From NCBI RefSeq assembly GCF_050586345.1, contig NZ_JBOCEF010000017.1, forward strand, positions 1 to 64,000: a DNA stretch of 64,000 nucleotides, read 5' to 3'. Made by a program: the position numbers and the translations under genes. Below, in pieces: positions 34,951-43,506 of this stretch; the first letter of the stretch is position 1; every line of letters begins with the position of its first letter. A model generated the notes under the pieces. The model had not been told where the DNA came from. It saw only the letters and a program-made list of their open reading frames with translations, and searched no databases. Source of the stretch: JBOCEF01 sp050586345. Its GTDB lineage: Bacteria; Pseudomonadota; Alphaproteobacteria; Rhodobacterales; Rhodobacteraceae.

Positions 34951-36023
34951 CGAAGGCCCCGCTCCGCGCCCGGCTCGCCCTTCCCGGCGACCCGGCCACG
35001 CCCACGGGCGGCTATGTCTATGACCGCCGCCTGATGGGGGCCGCGCCGGGCGCGGGGCTGGACCTGTCGCTCCTGCCGCTGCCCGGCGGCTTCCCGACGC
35101 CCTGCGGCGCGACGCTGGCCGCGGCGCTCGGGATCCTGCGCGCCGCCGCAGACGCCGACCCCTCGCCGATCTTCATCGACGGGTTGGCCATGGGGGTGAT
35201 GCCGGCCGAGGCGCTGGCCGCGCTGCCGGTCCCGGTCATCGCCCTCCACCACCACCCGCTGGGGATGGAGCCGGGGCTGGCGCCGGAGCGCGCCGCGGCG
35301 CTGATCGCCTCGGAGACCGCGGCGCTGGCCGCCTGCGCCGCGGTGCTGACGACCTCGCACGAAACGGCGAAGACGCTGACGGGGCGCCTTGGCGTTCCGC
35401 CCGAGAAGATCGCCGTCGCCCTGCCCGGGCTCGACCGCGCTCCCGCCGCGCCGCGCCGCGGGACGCCGCCGCATATTCTCGGGGTCGGGACCATCTCGGC
35501 CCGCAAGGGCTGGGACGTGCTGGCGCGGGCGCTGGCGCAGCTCGCCGACCTCCCGTGGACCGCCGAGATCATCGGCCCGCGGGACCGCGAACCCGCCGCC
35601 GACGCGGCGCTGCAAGGGCTGATCGAGGAGCTCGGCCTCTCTCCCCGCCTCCGCCTCTCCGGCCCCCAGCCCGCCGAGGCGCTGCGCGACGCCTACCAGG
35701 GGGCGGATGCGTTCTGCCTGCCGTCGCGCTATGAAGGGTTCGGGATGGTCGCGGCCGAGGCGATGGCCCATGCCCTGCCCGTCGTGACCACCACTGCGGG
35801 CGCCCTGCCCGAGGCGACGGGGGGCGCGGCCCTGCTGGTCCCGCCGGACGATGCCGAGGCGCTGGCCGGGGCGCTGCGCCGCGTGCTCACCGACCGGGCG
35901 GAGGCCGACCGCATGGCCGCCGCCTCGGCCGCCCGCGCCGCCGCCCTTCCGACGTGGGAGGACGCGGCCCGCATCGCCGCCGGGCTCATCGCCCGGGTCA
36001 CACGAACGGAGGACGCCGCATGA
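34947..36023 (+). CDS. GT4-family glycosyltransferase
   Basis: A 358-aa retaining glycosyltransferase of the GT4/GT-B type. The GTG at 34947 overlaps the PTPS-like stop; a GTG at 34929 is an alternative. The N domain has TGGYVYDRRL near residue 20 and IALHHHPLGMEPG. The C domain has GVGTISARKGWDVLARAL, ADAFCLPSRYEGFGMVAAEAMA with the E-x7-E nucleotide-sugar motif, and LPVVTTTAGALPE. There is no membrane helix. The acceptor is unknown, but tight coupling to a PTPS-fold gene and a methyltransferase points to glycosylation of the product of this locus. Confidence 0.88.
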   Translation: MTKAPLRARLALPGDPATPTGGYVYDRRLMGAAPGAGLDLSLLPLPGGFPTPCGATLAAALGILRAAADADPSPIFIDGLAMGVMPAEALAALPVPVIALHHHPLGMEPGLAPERAAALIASETAALAACAAVLTTSHETAKTLTGRLGVPPEKIAVALPGLDRAPAAPRRGTPPHILGVGTISARKGWDVLARALAQLADLPWTAEIIGPRDREPAADAALQGLIEELGLSPRLRLSGPQPAEALRDAYQGADAFCLPSRYEGFGMVAAEAMAHALPVVTTTAGALPEATGGAALLVPPDDAEALAGALRRVLTDRAEADRMAAASAARAAALPTWEDAARIAAGLIARVTRTEDAA

Positions 36024-36808
36024 GCTTCTCGCCCGACTGGCTGGCGCTGCGCGCCCCCGCCGACGCCGCCGCACGCGACGCGGGGCTGGTCGCCCTGCTC
36101 GACGACTGGGCGAAGACCCGGCCGGGGCCGCTGAAGGTCGTGGACCTCGGCTGCGGCGCGGGGGCGACCTTCGCCGCGCTCGACGCCTGTCTGCCGGGGG
36201 CGGACTGGCTGCTGCTGGACAACGATCCGGACCTGCTGGAGATCGCCGCCGCCTGCGCGCCCGGCGATCCGGGCGCCGGCTCGGTCACCACCGGGCGCGC
36301 GGATCTGAACGACTCCATCGAAGGGGCGGTGGCCGGCGCGGACCTGGTGACCGCCTCGGCGCTCTTCGACCTCGCCAGCCAGGCCTGGATCGACCGCCTC
36401 GTGGCCGCGCTGCCGAAGGGCGCCGCGCTCTATGCCGCGCTCTCCTATGACGGGGCCGAAAGCTGGGTCCCCGCGCACGAGGCCGAGCGCGAGGCGCAGA
36501 AGGCGTTCCGCGCCCACCAGCGGCGCGACAAGGGCTTCGGCGGCCCGGCGCTCGGCCCCGAGGCCGCGGATGCGCTGGTCGAGGCGCTGGTCGCCTCGGG
36601 CCGCGACGTGCGCCGCGCGCCCTCGGCCTGGCGGCTGGAACGGCCCCGCGACGGCGCGCTGATCGAGGCGCTGGCCGCCGGCTCCGCCGCCGCGGTGGCA
36701 GAGATCGGGACGCTGGACGAGGAGAGCTTCGCTGAATGGGCCGCCGCCCGCGTCGCCGCCGAGGAGGTCCTGATCGGGCACGAGGACATCCTGGCCCTGC
36801 CGGTCTGA
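36020..36808 (+). CDS. class I SAM-dependent methyltransferase
   Basis: A 262-aa methyltransferase. The ATG at 36020 overlaps the GT4 stop (ATGA). The SAM-binding motif VVDLGCGAGATFAALDA is near residues 35-50, LLLDNDPDLLEIA gives the acidic ribose contact, and LVTASALFDLASQAWIDRLV resembles the post-motif region. The C-terminal third (DVRRAPSAWRLERPRDGALI) is specific to this subgroup. It is the last gene of the PTPS-GT4-MT trio and is followed by a strong bidirectional terminator. Substrate not known. Confidence 0.87.
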   Translation: MSFSPDWLALRAPADAAARDAGLVALLDDWAKTRPGPLKVVDLGCGAGATFAALDACLPGADWLLLDNDPDLLEIAAACAPGDPGAGSVTTGRADLNDSIEGAVAGADLVTASALFDLASQAWIDRLVAALPKGAALYAALSYDGAESWVPAHEAEREAQKAFRAHQRRDKGFGGPALGPEAADALVEALVASGRDVRRAPSAWRLERPRDGALIEALAAGSAAAVAEIGTLDEESFAEWAAARVAAEEVLIGHEDILALPV

Positions 36809-36943
36809 GGCGCGCGCGCGCCGCGCCGCGCGGGGCCCGGGGGAAGGACGCGGCGGCGTCCGGGCGGGCGGGCCGTCGGCAAGCGCAGCGCAGGCGCGGT
36901 CCGACCGCTCCCCCGCAGCGCCACCCCCCGCGATGCGCCACGC

Positions 36944-36979
36944 AAAAGGGGCGCGCCCCGCCCGGGCCGCGCCCCTTTT
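36944..36979. terminator. strong bidirectional terminator
   Basis: A perfect 12-bp stem (36944-36955 with 36968-36979) begins with aaaa and ends with tttt, so it works on both strands. It separates the methyltransferase gene from the convergent cytochrome b561 gene. Confidence 0.9.
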
Positions 36980-37017
36980 CCTTGCCGAAAGCCCGACAGC
37001 CCCACCCGGCGGCTGCC

Positions 37018-37596
37018 TCACTCCTGTTCCCCGGCCTCGCGCCCGCTTCCGGTCATCCGCTCGACCACCCCGTCGCGCTTGACCCAGCCATGCCAGGCCG
37101 CCCCCGCGATGTGCAGCGCCACCAGCGCCAGCAGCGCCATCGCCAGCGCGCCGTGCACGCTCAGCACCAGCCCCGAGGCCTCCCGGTCCTGGCCCACGAG
37201 GTCGGGCATCGTCAGCACGAAGAAATTCGCCACCCCCGGCCCGAACAGGCTCGTCCCCAGCCAGCCCAGCACCGGCAGCGCCACCAGCAGCACGTAGATC
37301 AGGTGATGCACCGCGGTGGACAGGATCCGCTCATGCCTCGCCAGCGGCGGATCATGCGGCGGGGTCCCGAACGCAACCTTCGCCGCGATGCGCGCGATCA
37401 TCAGGAACAGCGCCAGGAACCCGAAGCTCTTGTGCCACCAGTAGAGGTCGCCCAGCCCAAGCCCGCCGCCCGTCAGCTCGCGCACCTCCGCGTCCGAGAG
37501 GTTCTCGATCCCGATCCCCAGCGGCGCGATCACCACGATGGCCGCCGCGACGGCCCAGTGCAACGCGCGCTGGACCGGGTGATAGACGCCGGACAT
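37018..37596 (-). CDS. cytochrome b561-type membrane protein
   Basis: A 192-aa four-helix cytochrome b561 (bacterial/Ni-hydrogenase-like) protein. The haem-ligand histidines are in QRALHWAVAAAIVV, YWWHKSFGFLALFL, VHHLIYVLLVALPVLGWLG and ALVALHIAGAAWHGW. Such proteins pass electrons between membrane quinol and a periplasmic partner. It lies 113 bp downstream of the RibD-type gene on the same strand and may be co-transcribed with it and opgC. A redox role for a neighbouring pathway is conceivable but unproven. Confidence 0.88.
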   Translation of the reverse strand: MSGVYHPVQRALHWAVAAAIVVIAPLGIGIENLSDAEVRELTGGGLGLGDLYWWHKSFGFLALFLMIARIAAKVAFGTPPHDPPLARHERILSTAVHHLIYVLLVALPVLGWLGTSLFGPGVANFFVLTMPDLVGQDREASGLVLSVHGALAMALLALVALHIAGAAWHGWVKRDGVVERMTGSGREAGEQE

Positions 37597-37709
37597 GTCC
37601 TCGGCTCCTGTGCAGACTCTCCCTCGGGCGCGGGGTCATCCCCACACCCGCCCGGGGTCCGTCGGACCGGCGCGCAAGGCCCCCTCCCCGGGGCCGTCGT
37701 CGTGACCGC

Positions 37710-38414
37710 TCAGGCCGCGCTCGCCGCCCGCGCCGCGCGCAGATCGCAGGCGAACAACACGTCGCCGTCATCGAACAGGTGCACGCGGGCGCGCGGACGC
37801 ATGGCTTCGTCGAGCGTCTCGATCGGCGCCAGCCGGAACCCCGGCTTGCCGGACCCGAGGATCATCGGCGCGACCAGCACGTGCAACATGTCGACTGCGC
37901 CCGCGTCAATGAAACGCGCCAGCGTCTCGGCGCCCCCTTCCACCAGGATCCGCCGCAGCCCCCGCGCCGCCAGCGCCGCCACGATGTCCGCCGGGGCGAA
38001 ACCGTTCGGCCCGCAGGGCAGCTCCAGCGTCTCGGCCCCCGCGGGGCCCGCCACGCCCTCGCGCACCACCGCCAGCACCGGCGCTGCGCCGTCGGCGAAC
38101 ATCCGCGCGCCGCAGGGCGCCCGCCCCGAGGGGTCCAGCACCACCCGCACCGGGCTGTCCCCGGCGCAGCGGCGCACGGTCAGCTGCGGATCGTCCGCCT
38201 CGACCGTGCCGACGCCCACCAGCACCGCGTCCACCTGCGCGCGCAGCGCGTGCAGATGGTCGAGCGCCCGGCGCCCGTTGATGTACTTGCTCGCCCCCGT
38301 CACGGTGGCGATGCGCCCGTCGAGGCTCTGCCCCAGCTGGGCGACCACGAACGTCTCGCCCTCTCCGGTGACGGGCAGCTCGGGGGGACCGAAATCGGGA
38401 ACGACCTGGTTCAT
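37710..38414 (-). CDS. RibD C-terminal/dihydrofolate-reductase-fold reductase
   Basis: A 234-aa stand-alone RibD_C reductase. It has VAQLGQSLDGRIATVTGASKYING near residue 24, LRAQVDAVLVGVGTVEADDPQL, VRVVLDPSGRAP and RILVEGGAETLARFIDAG. In riboflavin synthesis this fold reduces a ribosylamino-pyrimidine with NADPH. Stand-alone copies act in pterin-like, deazaflavin and other pathways. There is no deaminase domain. It starts 37 bp after opgC on the same strand and is convergent with the PTPS-GT4-MT genes. I infer it may supply the reductase for that pathway. Confidence 0.85.
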   Translation of the reverse strand: MNQVVPDFGPPELPVTGEGETFVVAQLGQSLDGRIATVTGASKYINGRRALDHLHALRAQVDAVLVGVGTVEADDPQLTVRRCAGDSPVRVVLDPSGRAPCGARMFADGAAPVLAVVREGVAGPAGAETLELPCGPNGFAPADIVAALAARGLRRILVEGGAETLARFIDAGAVDMLHVLVAPMILGSGKPGFRLAPIETLDEAMRPRARVHLFDDGDVLFACDLRAARAASAA

Positions 38415-38451
38415 GGAAGACTCGCTCGTGCAATGACTGAAGAAGAGGGGT

Positions 38452-40101
38452 TCATTCGGCGGGGACCGGCGCCGCGCCCGGGGCGGGGGATGAAGCGGCG
38501 GCGGGCGGATGCGCGGCCCGCGGCGCCTGCCCGCGCCAGGGCTGGCGCTTGAACCAGCCGACGACCGTCGCGGTCAGGATCAACGCGCCGAAGCCCGCGA
38601 GGTTCAGCGCGCCCCAGACCCAGACGCCCGAGCCGACCAGGTCGACCGCGAAGCCCATCGCCTGCGCCAGCGCCATCGAGGTCAGGAACACCGCCAGCGA
38701 CTGCGACCCGACCCGGCGCACCAGCTCGACCAGCAGCGCCCAGCCGGGGCCGCGCACCCTGTCCCGCACCGCCGCGGGGGCCAGGGACCAGCCGAGGGCC
38801 ACCAGCGCCGCGCCGTTGAGGATCTGCAGGATCCCGATCCAGCGGTCCCCCGCCAGAAGGTCGACGTCAAACAGCGCCCGCGGAAGATCACCGTAAAGCG
38901 CCAGGACGGCGGCGTCGAGCGGGGGCGCGATCGCCCGGATCTCCTGCGCCAGCGCATAGGGCGCGGTCAGCGCCGCGGCGGCGGCGATCAGCGCCAGGCG
39001 CCGCCCCGTCGCCGCCCCCGGCAGGGCCAGCGGACGGGACAGCTTCTCGCCCTTCTCGCCCGCCCACATCCACGCCAGGTAGCCCAGCGCCAGGAAATGC
39101 ACCCAGCGCAGCAGCCCCTGCGGCGTCTTGGCCCAGAGCGGCTGGAGCGCCTCGCGCCCCGCAGCCGCCGCATCCGCCAGCGCGCCCTCGGGCAGCCACA
39201 CGCCCTGGTGCAGCTTCCACCACGCGAAGGGCAGCGAGAGGACGAGGAAAGCGGCTGCGGCCCAGCCCAGCGCGCGGCTGCGCGGCGGCGCCGGCAGCCA
39301 GCGCATGCCGAAGGCGAAGCCGGTGAAGAACACCAGCTGCCAGCCGAACGGGTTGAAGAACCACGGAAGATCATCGCGCCAAGGGCGGCTCGGCAGGTCC
39401 AGCGCCCCGGTCTGCGCCACGGCCCAGAGGCCCCAGACCAGCGCCGCCACCGCCCAGCGCCCGCCGAGCCGATGCGCGCCCATCACCAGCGGCACCATGG
39501 CGAGGATCGCGAGATACATCGGCAGGATGTCGAAATAGTTCGGCACCCAGGTCAGCGTCAGCAGCCCGATGACGGCCTCCGAGAACTGCGTCTCCCACGG
39601 GATCAGCGGCAGCGAGCCGAGATAGCGCTTGCCCTCCGGCCCCAGCCCCGAGGCGTCGAACAGCGCCATCAGCGCGGTCACCGCGATCACCAGCCCCACA
39701 TGCGCCCAGTAGACCTGCCAGACCCGGAAGCCAATCCGCGCCGAGCCGAGCCCGAAGCCCCGGTCCCGGAACGCCGATCCGAAGGCCAGCGCCGAGGCGA
39801 GGCCCGAGCAGAACACGAAGATCTCGGTCGCGTCGGAAAACCCGAACCGCGCCGGGATCCACAGCGTCCACGGGTTCCCCGGCGTGTGGGCGAGCAGGAT
39901 GATGAACATCGCCAGCCCGCGGAAGAAATCGAGCCGCAGGTCCCGCGCCCTGCGCGCGGGCGCGTGGATCGGGCCGGACGCGCGGGCCCGGCCCTGCCCG
40001 GAGGGCTCGTGCGCCGAAGGTTCATGCGCAGGACGGGCGCCCGCGCCGGGCCGCGCCGTCGCCGCCCCGCCCATCGCGTCCTGCTTCGCGCCGTGGTTCA
40101 T
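38452..40101 (-). CDS. opgC: OpgC glucan-modifying membrane acyltransferase
   Basis: A 549-aa polytopic membrane protein of the OpgC family, which adds succinyl groups to periplasmic glucans. From ATG 40101 a Pro/Ala/Gly-rich cytoplasmic leader of about 55 residues precedes the signature ARDLRLDFFRGLAMFIILLAHTPGN. Next come FSDATEIFVFCSGLASALAFG, VYWAHVGLVIAVTALM and about ten hydrophobic helices. The HSEIFVF-like region and RLDFFRG are typical. It is separated from opgH by about 6 kb carrying the PTPS-type gene set. Short Ala/Pro-rich C terminus. Confidence 0.88.
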   Translation of the reverse strand: MNHGAKQDAMGGAATARPGAGARPAHEPSAHEPSGQGRARASGPIHAPARRARDLRLDFFRGLAMFIILLAHTPGNPWTLWIPARFGFSDATEIFVFCSGLASALAFGSAFRDRGFGLGSARIGFRVWQVYWAHVGLVIAVTALMALFDASGLGPEGKRYLGSLPLIPWETQFSEAVIGLLTLTWVPNYFDILPMYLAILAMVPLVMGAHRLGGRWAVAALVWGLWAVAQTGALDLPSRPWRDDLPWFFNPFGWQLVFFTGFAFGMRWLPAPPRSRALGWAAAAFLVLSLPFAWWKLHQGVWLPEGALADAAAAGREALQPLWAKTPQGLLRWVHFLALGYLAWMWAGEKGEKLSRPLALPGAATGRRLALIAAAAALTAPYALAQEIRAIAPPLDAAVLALYGDLPRALFDVDLLAGDRWIGILQILNGAALVALGWSLAPAAVRDRVRGPGWALLVELVRRVGSQSLAVFLTSMALAQAMGFAVDLVGSGVWVWGALNLAGFGALILTATVVGWFKRQPWRGQAPRAAHPPAAASSPAPGAAPVPAE

Positions 40102-40254
40102 CCGTGTTTCCCCCGCGCCGGGCCGCGGGCGGTCCCGGACGGGTCCGGTCCCCTCGGCGGCGGCGCCGTTTCCGTAAAGATGGAGCATCCCGCCCCGCCG
40201 TCCACAGGCGCGGCGCCGGGGCCTGTCCCCCCGCCGCGCCCGCGGGCGCCCCGG

Positions 40255-41724
40255 TCAGTGAACGGCCAGGACGCCCCGCGCCGCCCGCGCGCCGCCGCGC
40301 GCCCCGCCCGTCGCCCCGCCGGCCGCCCCGCCGGCCGCGCCCCCGGGGGCGGCGGCCTCCGGGCGCAGCGCCTCGTCGTCGAACCGGCCCGCCCGGCGCG
40401 CGGCGATGGCGGCCCGGCGGCGGGCGTCATACCCGTCCCGCGCCCCGCGCCGCGCAGCCCGGGCGTCGAGCGCAGACAGCGCCTCGCGCAAGCGGCCCGC
40501 GCGCAGGGCCGCCTCGATCGCCAGCCGCTCGAACACGTCGCGCTGCGCGTGGCTGCCGCCGACGCGCCACAGCTGCGGCAGCGCCTGCGACAGCTGCGCA
40601 TGGGCCCGGTCGAACGCGCCGTCCCTGAAGGCGCACAGACCCTCGGCCGCGGGCAGCCCCGCCAGCGCGCAGGCCTCGTGCTGGTCATGTTCAAGCAGCC
40701 CCGCGTCGGACGCGATCCGGTCGGTCAGCGCCCGCGCCGCCTCGTCCCGCCCCGCGGCGCCGAGCGCGGCGAGGTAGTGCAGGTCGGCGAAGATCACCAG
40801 CCCGTCGGACACGTGGCCGGCGGAGAGGTCGGCCAGCTCCTCCCAGCGCGCGCCGACGGGCACGCCCTCCATCTCGAGGCGCAGCAGCAGCGAGGCGGCG
40901 TTGGCGATGTCGCGCCAGTCGTCGGTCCGCTCGGGGCGCACCCGGCGGTCATAGAGCTCCAGCGCCGGGCGCCAGGCCCCGCGGTCGAGGTGGAACAGCG
41001 CCAGGTGCCACCAGACGTGGTAGCCGAAATTGTTGCAATGGCTCCAGTTGCGGGCGCGACGGGCGAGCCAGCGCACCCCGTCCTCGGCCCGCCCGGTCAT
41101 GTCCATGCAATGGGCCACGGCATGCAGGCCCCAGGCGTCGTCGGGGGCGATCTCCACCCCCTTGCGCCCCAGCCGCTCGGCCCGGGCGTAGTCGCCGGTC
41201 TCCTCGGCGGCGAAGGACGCGCAGCCGAGCAGGTAGCCCCGGTGCGCGTGGTCGGGCGCGGCCTGGCCCAGCGCCAGCTCGGCCCCCGCGCGCATCCCCG
41301 CGGCATCCCCCAGCAGGAAGCGCAGCGCGTGGGAGAGCTTGAAGAACAGGCTGTCATCGGGCCGCGCGCGCAGCGCCGCCTCGAGCCGGGCGGCGGAGCG
41401 GCGCATCCGCCCCGCGCGGTAATCGGCGAGGGCGGCGATCAGCTGGGCCGAGCGCGCGTCGCCGCCGCCATCCGCCTGCGCCGCCTTCGCCTTGCCGAGC
41501 GCCGCGTCCACGGCGGGCAGCAGCGCCGCGCGCCCGAGCAGCAGCAGGAAGAAGCCCTGCGCCGCGTGGCCCAGCGCGAAGCCCGGCGCGGCCTCGAGCG
41601 CGCGCGCCAGCGCCGGGCCCGCGGCGGCGGAATGGGCGAGGAACCCGCGGTGACACTCCCGCCACGCCTCGGCGGCGGCGGCGTCGTTGAGGGCGAGGTC
41701 GAGACCGGCGTCGTCGGCATGCAT
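40255..41724 (-). CDS. TTC38-like tetratricopeptide repeat protein
   Basis: A 489-aa soluble protein matching the bacterial TTC38 family: helical repeats throughout, with signature stretches LGHAAQGFFLLLLGR, GYLLGCASFAAEETGDYARAERLGRKGVEIAPDDAWGLHAVAHCMDMTGR and WSHCNNFGYHVWWHLALFHLDRG. Its function in bacteria is unknown. The C terminus ends in a Gly/Ala array (GGAAGGAAGGATGGARGG) encoded by GC-rich repeats, likely disordered. It lies 153 bp upstream of opgC on the same strand. A transcription link is possible. Confidence 0.85.
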   Translation of the reverse strand: MHADDAGLDLALNDAAAAEAWRECHRGFLAHSAAAGPALARALEAAPGFALGHAAQGFFLLLLGRAALLPAVDAALGKAKAAQADGGGDARSAQLIAALADYRAGRMRRSAARLEAALRARPDDSLFFKLSHALRFLLGDAAGMRAGAELALGQAAPDHAHRGYLLGCASFAAEETGDYARAERLGRKGVEIAPDDAWGLHAVAHCMDMTGRAEDGVRWLARRARNWSHCNNFGYHVWWHLALFHLDRGAWRPALELYDRRVRPERTDDWRDIANAASLLLRLEMEGVPVGARWEELADLSAGHVSDGLVIFADLHYLAALGAAGRDEAARALTDRIASDAGLLEHDQHEACALAGLPAAEGLCAFRDGAFDRAHAQLSQALPQLWRVGGSHAQRDVFERLAIEAALRAGRLREALSALDARAARRGARDGYDARRRAAIAARRAGRFDDEALRPEAAAPGGAAGGAAGGATGGARGGARAARGVLAVH

Positions 41725-42147
41725 GGCGGTTTTCCTTCGGCGATGCGGCTGCGGGGGGGGCCGGACGGCGCGCGGCGGGCCGATGCGTCCGGGATCTCGG
41801 GCGGGATCGAGGGGAAGGTAAGCGCGCCGCCCCGCCCCCGTCCTGAATGCGACAGCGCCGTCACCGGGTCGTGACGGGTCGCGAGGCAGGTTTCAGCGAT
41901 CCCACGCGCAGGTGATCGGGCGGGAGCGCGCGGGGCTTGCGCGCGCAAGGAAACCGGGGACAGGTTTCGTATCCTTCGGCAAGCGGCGCCCGGCCCGCAC
42001 GGTCCGGCGCGCGCCGCGCCTCGCCCGGCCGCGTCTTCCGCCCCGTCTTCCGCCCCGTCTTCTCCGGGCGGCTTCCAGGCCGCTTCCGGGCCGCTTCGCC
42101 CGCCCCATCTTCTTCGCGCCGCCGCCGCGCCTGCCGGGACGCCCGCC
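41725..42147. other. 423-bp divergent intergenic region
   Basis: It lies between the TTC38-like gene and the YeeE/YedE gene. It contains a 12-bp tandem repeat at 42032-42067 (cgtcttccgccc, three units, the last degenerate) and Arg-rich shadow frames only. No RNA or regulatory site can be supported. Confidence 0.5.
42032..42067. repeat. 12-bp tandem repeat (3 units)
   Basis: Units begin at 42032, 42044 and 42056. The first two are identical. It lies in the leader of the YeeE/YedE gene. Confidence 0.75.
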
Positions 42148-43398
42148 ATGACCATCTCAGCCCCGTCCCCGCCCGCCGACCCGGCGCCCCCGGTCTCGTC
42201 CCCCGCCGCCGCCCCGTCCTCCGCCCCCGCCCCGCCGCCCGGCGCCGCGCCGCGGCCGCAGCGCGGGCCGGTCCTGGCCGCCGCGGCGCTGCTGGCCGCG
42301 CTCGCCGCCCTGGCGGGGGAGGCGCAGGGGGCGACCGGGTTCCACGCCGCCGGGCTCGGGGCGCTGGCGGGGGTCGCGCTCTACCACGCGCGGTTCGGCT
42401 TCACCGCGGGCTGGCGGGCGATGACGCGCGAGCGCAGGGGCGCGGGGCTGCGCGCGCAGATGCTGCTGATCGGGCTGATCGCCTGCGCGTCCTTCCCGTT
42501 GATGGAATGGGGCGCGGCGGCGGGGGTCCCGGCGCGGGGCCACATCCTGCCGATGGGCCTCGCCTCGGCGCTCGGGGCGGCGATGTTCGGGCTGGGCATG
42601 CAGCTGGGCGGCGGCTGCGCCTCCGGCACGCTCTACACCGCCGGGGGCGGCTCGGCGCGGATGGGGGTGACGCTGGTCTTCTTCGTCGCCGGATCGGTGA
42701 TCGCGACGGCGCACTGGGACTTCTGGGCCGCGCTGCCGCGCACGCGGGCGGGGGTGTCGCTGCGGGCCGAGCTCGGGGCCCTGGGCGGGCTGGCGGCGCT
42801 GCTGGCGGGGCTGGGCGCCGTCGCGGCCTGGTCCTGGGCGGCCGAGCGCCGGGCCCATGGGCGGGCCGAGGGCCTCGGGGCGCTGACCGCCGGGTCGGGC
42901 CTGCGCGGGCCCTGGAGCCTGCTCGCGGGCGCGCTGGCGCTGGCGCTGGTGGGCGCGGGGTGCTTCGCGCTGCTGGGCCGCCCCTGGGGGGTGACGGCGG
43001 GCTTCGCGCTCTGGGGCGCGAAGGCGGCGCAGGGGCTCGGCTTCGCGCCCGAGGGGTGGAGCTACTGGTCCGGCTGGCGCGCGGAACAGCTGTCGGCGCC
43101 GATCTGGCGCGACGCGACCTCGGTGATGAATCTCGGGATCATGCTGGGCGCGCTGGCGGCGTCGGGGGCGGCGGGGCGGTTCTCGCCGCGCCTGCGCCTC
43201 GGGCTGCGCGACGTGCTGACGGCGGCGGCGGGCGGGCTGCTGATGGGCTACGGCGCGCGGCTGGCTTATGGGTGCAATATCGGCGCCTATCTCGGCGGGC
43301 TGACCTCGGGGAGCCTGCACGGCGCGTGGTGGATGGTCTTCGGCGCGGCCGGATCCTGGGCCGGGGTGAAGGCGCGGGCGCGGCTGGGGATGGACTGA
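42148..43398 (+). CDS. YeeE/YedE-family sulfur-compound transporter
   Basis: A 416-aa membrane protein with a Pro/Ala-rich N-terminal tail of about 45 residues and two homologous halves. Each half has a conserved Cys motif: MFGLGMQLGGGCASGTLYTAGG near residue 155 and YGARLAYGCNIGAYLGGLTSGS near residue 375. This is the YeeE (TsuA thiosulfate channel) architecture, where the paired Cys residues relay the sulfur anion through the membrane. Transport of thiosulfate or a related sulfur compound is inferred from the family. There is no TusA-like partner gene beside it. Confidence 0.88.
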   Translation: MTISAPSPPADPAPPVSSPAAAPSSAPAPPPGAAPRPQRGPVLAAAALLAALAALAGEAQGATGFHAAGLGALAGVALYHARFGFTAGWRAMTRERRGAGLRAQMLLIGLIACASFPLMEWGAAAGVPARGHILPMGLASALGAAMFGLGMQLGGGCASGTLYTAGGGSARMGVTLVFFVAGSVIATAHWDFWAALPRTRAGVSLRAELGALGGLAALLAGLGAVAAWSWAAERRAHGRAEGLGALTAGSGLRGPWSLLAGALALALVGAGCFALLGRPWGVTAGFALWGAKAAQGLGFAPEGWSYWSGWRAEQLSAPIWRDATSVMNLGIMLGALAASGAAGRFSPRLRLGLRDVLTAAAGGLLMGYGARLAYGCNIGAYLGGLTSGSLHGAWWMVFGAAGSWAGVKARARLGMD

Positions 43399-43506
43399 CG
43401 GGCCGCGCGGCCGCGGTCAGCCCGGGCGCCCGGCGGCAAGGGCGCGGCGCGGCGGCGGCGGCTTGCACGCGCCGCCCCCCGCCCGGCCCGGCCCCGCACG
43501 CCCCGC

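Noticed and set aside
38509..41874. 1121-residue open frame on the plus strand
   Set aside because: It runs opposite opgC and the TTC38-like gene, is full of Arg/Gln/His/Pro and has no recognisable domain.
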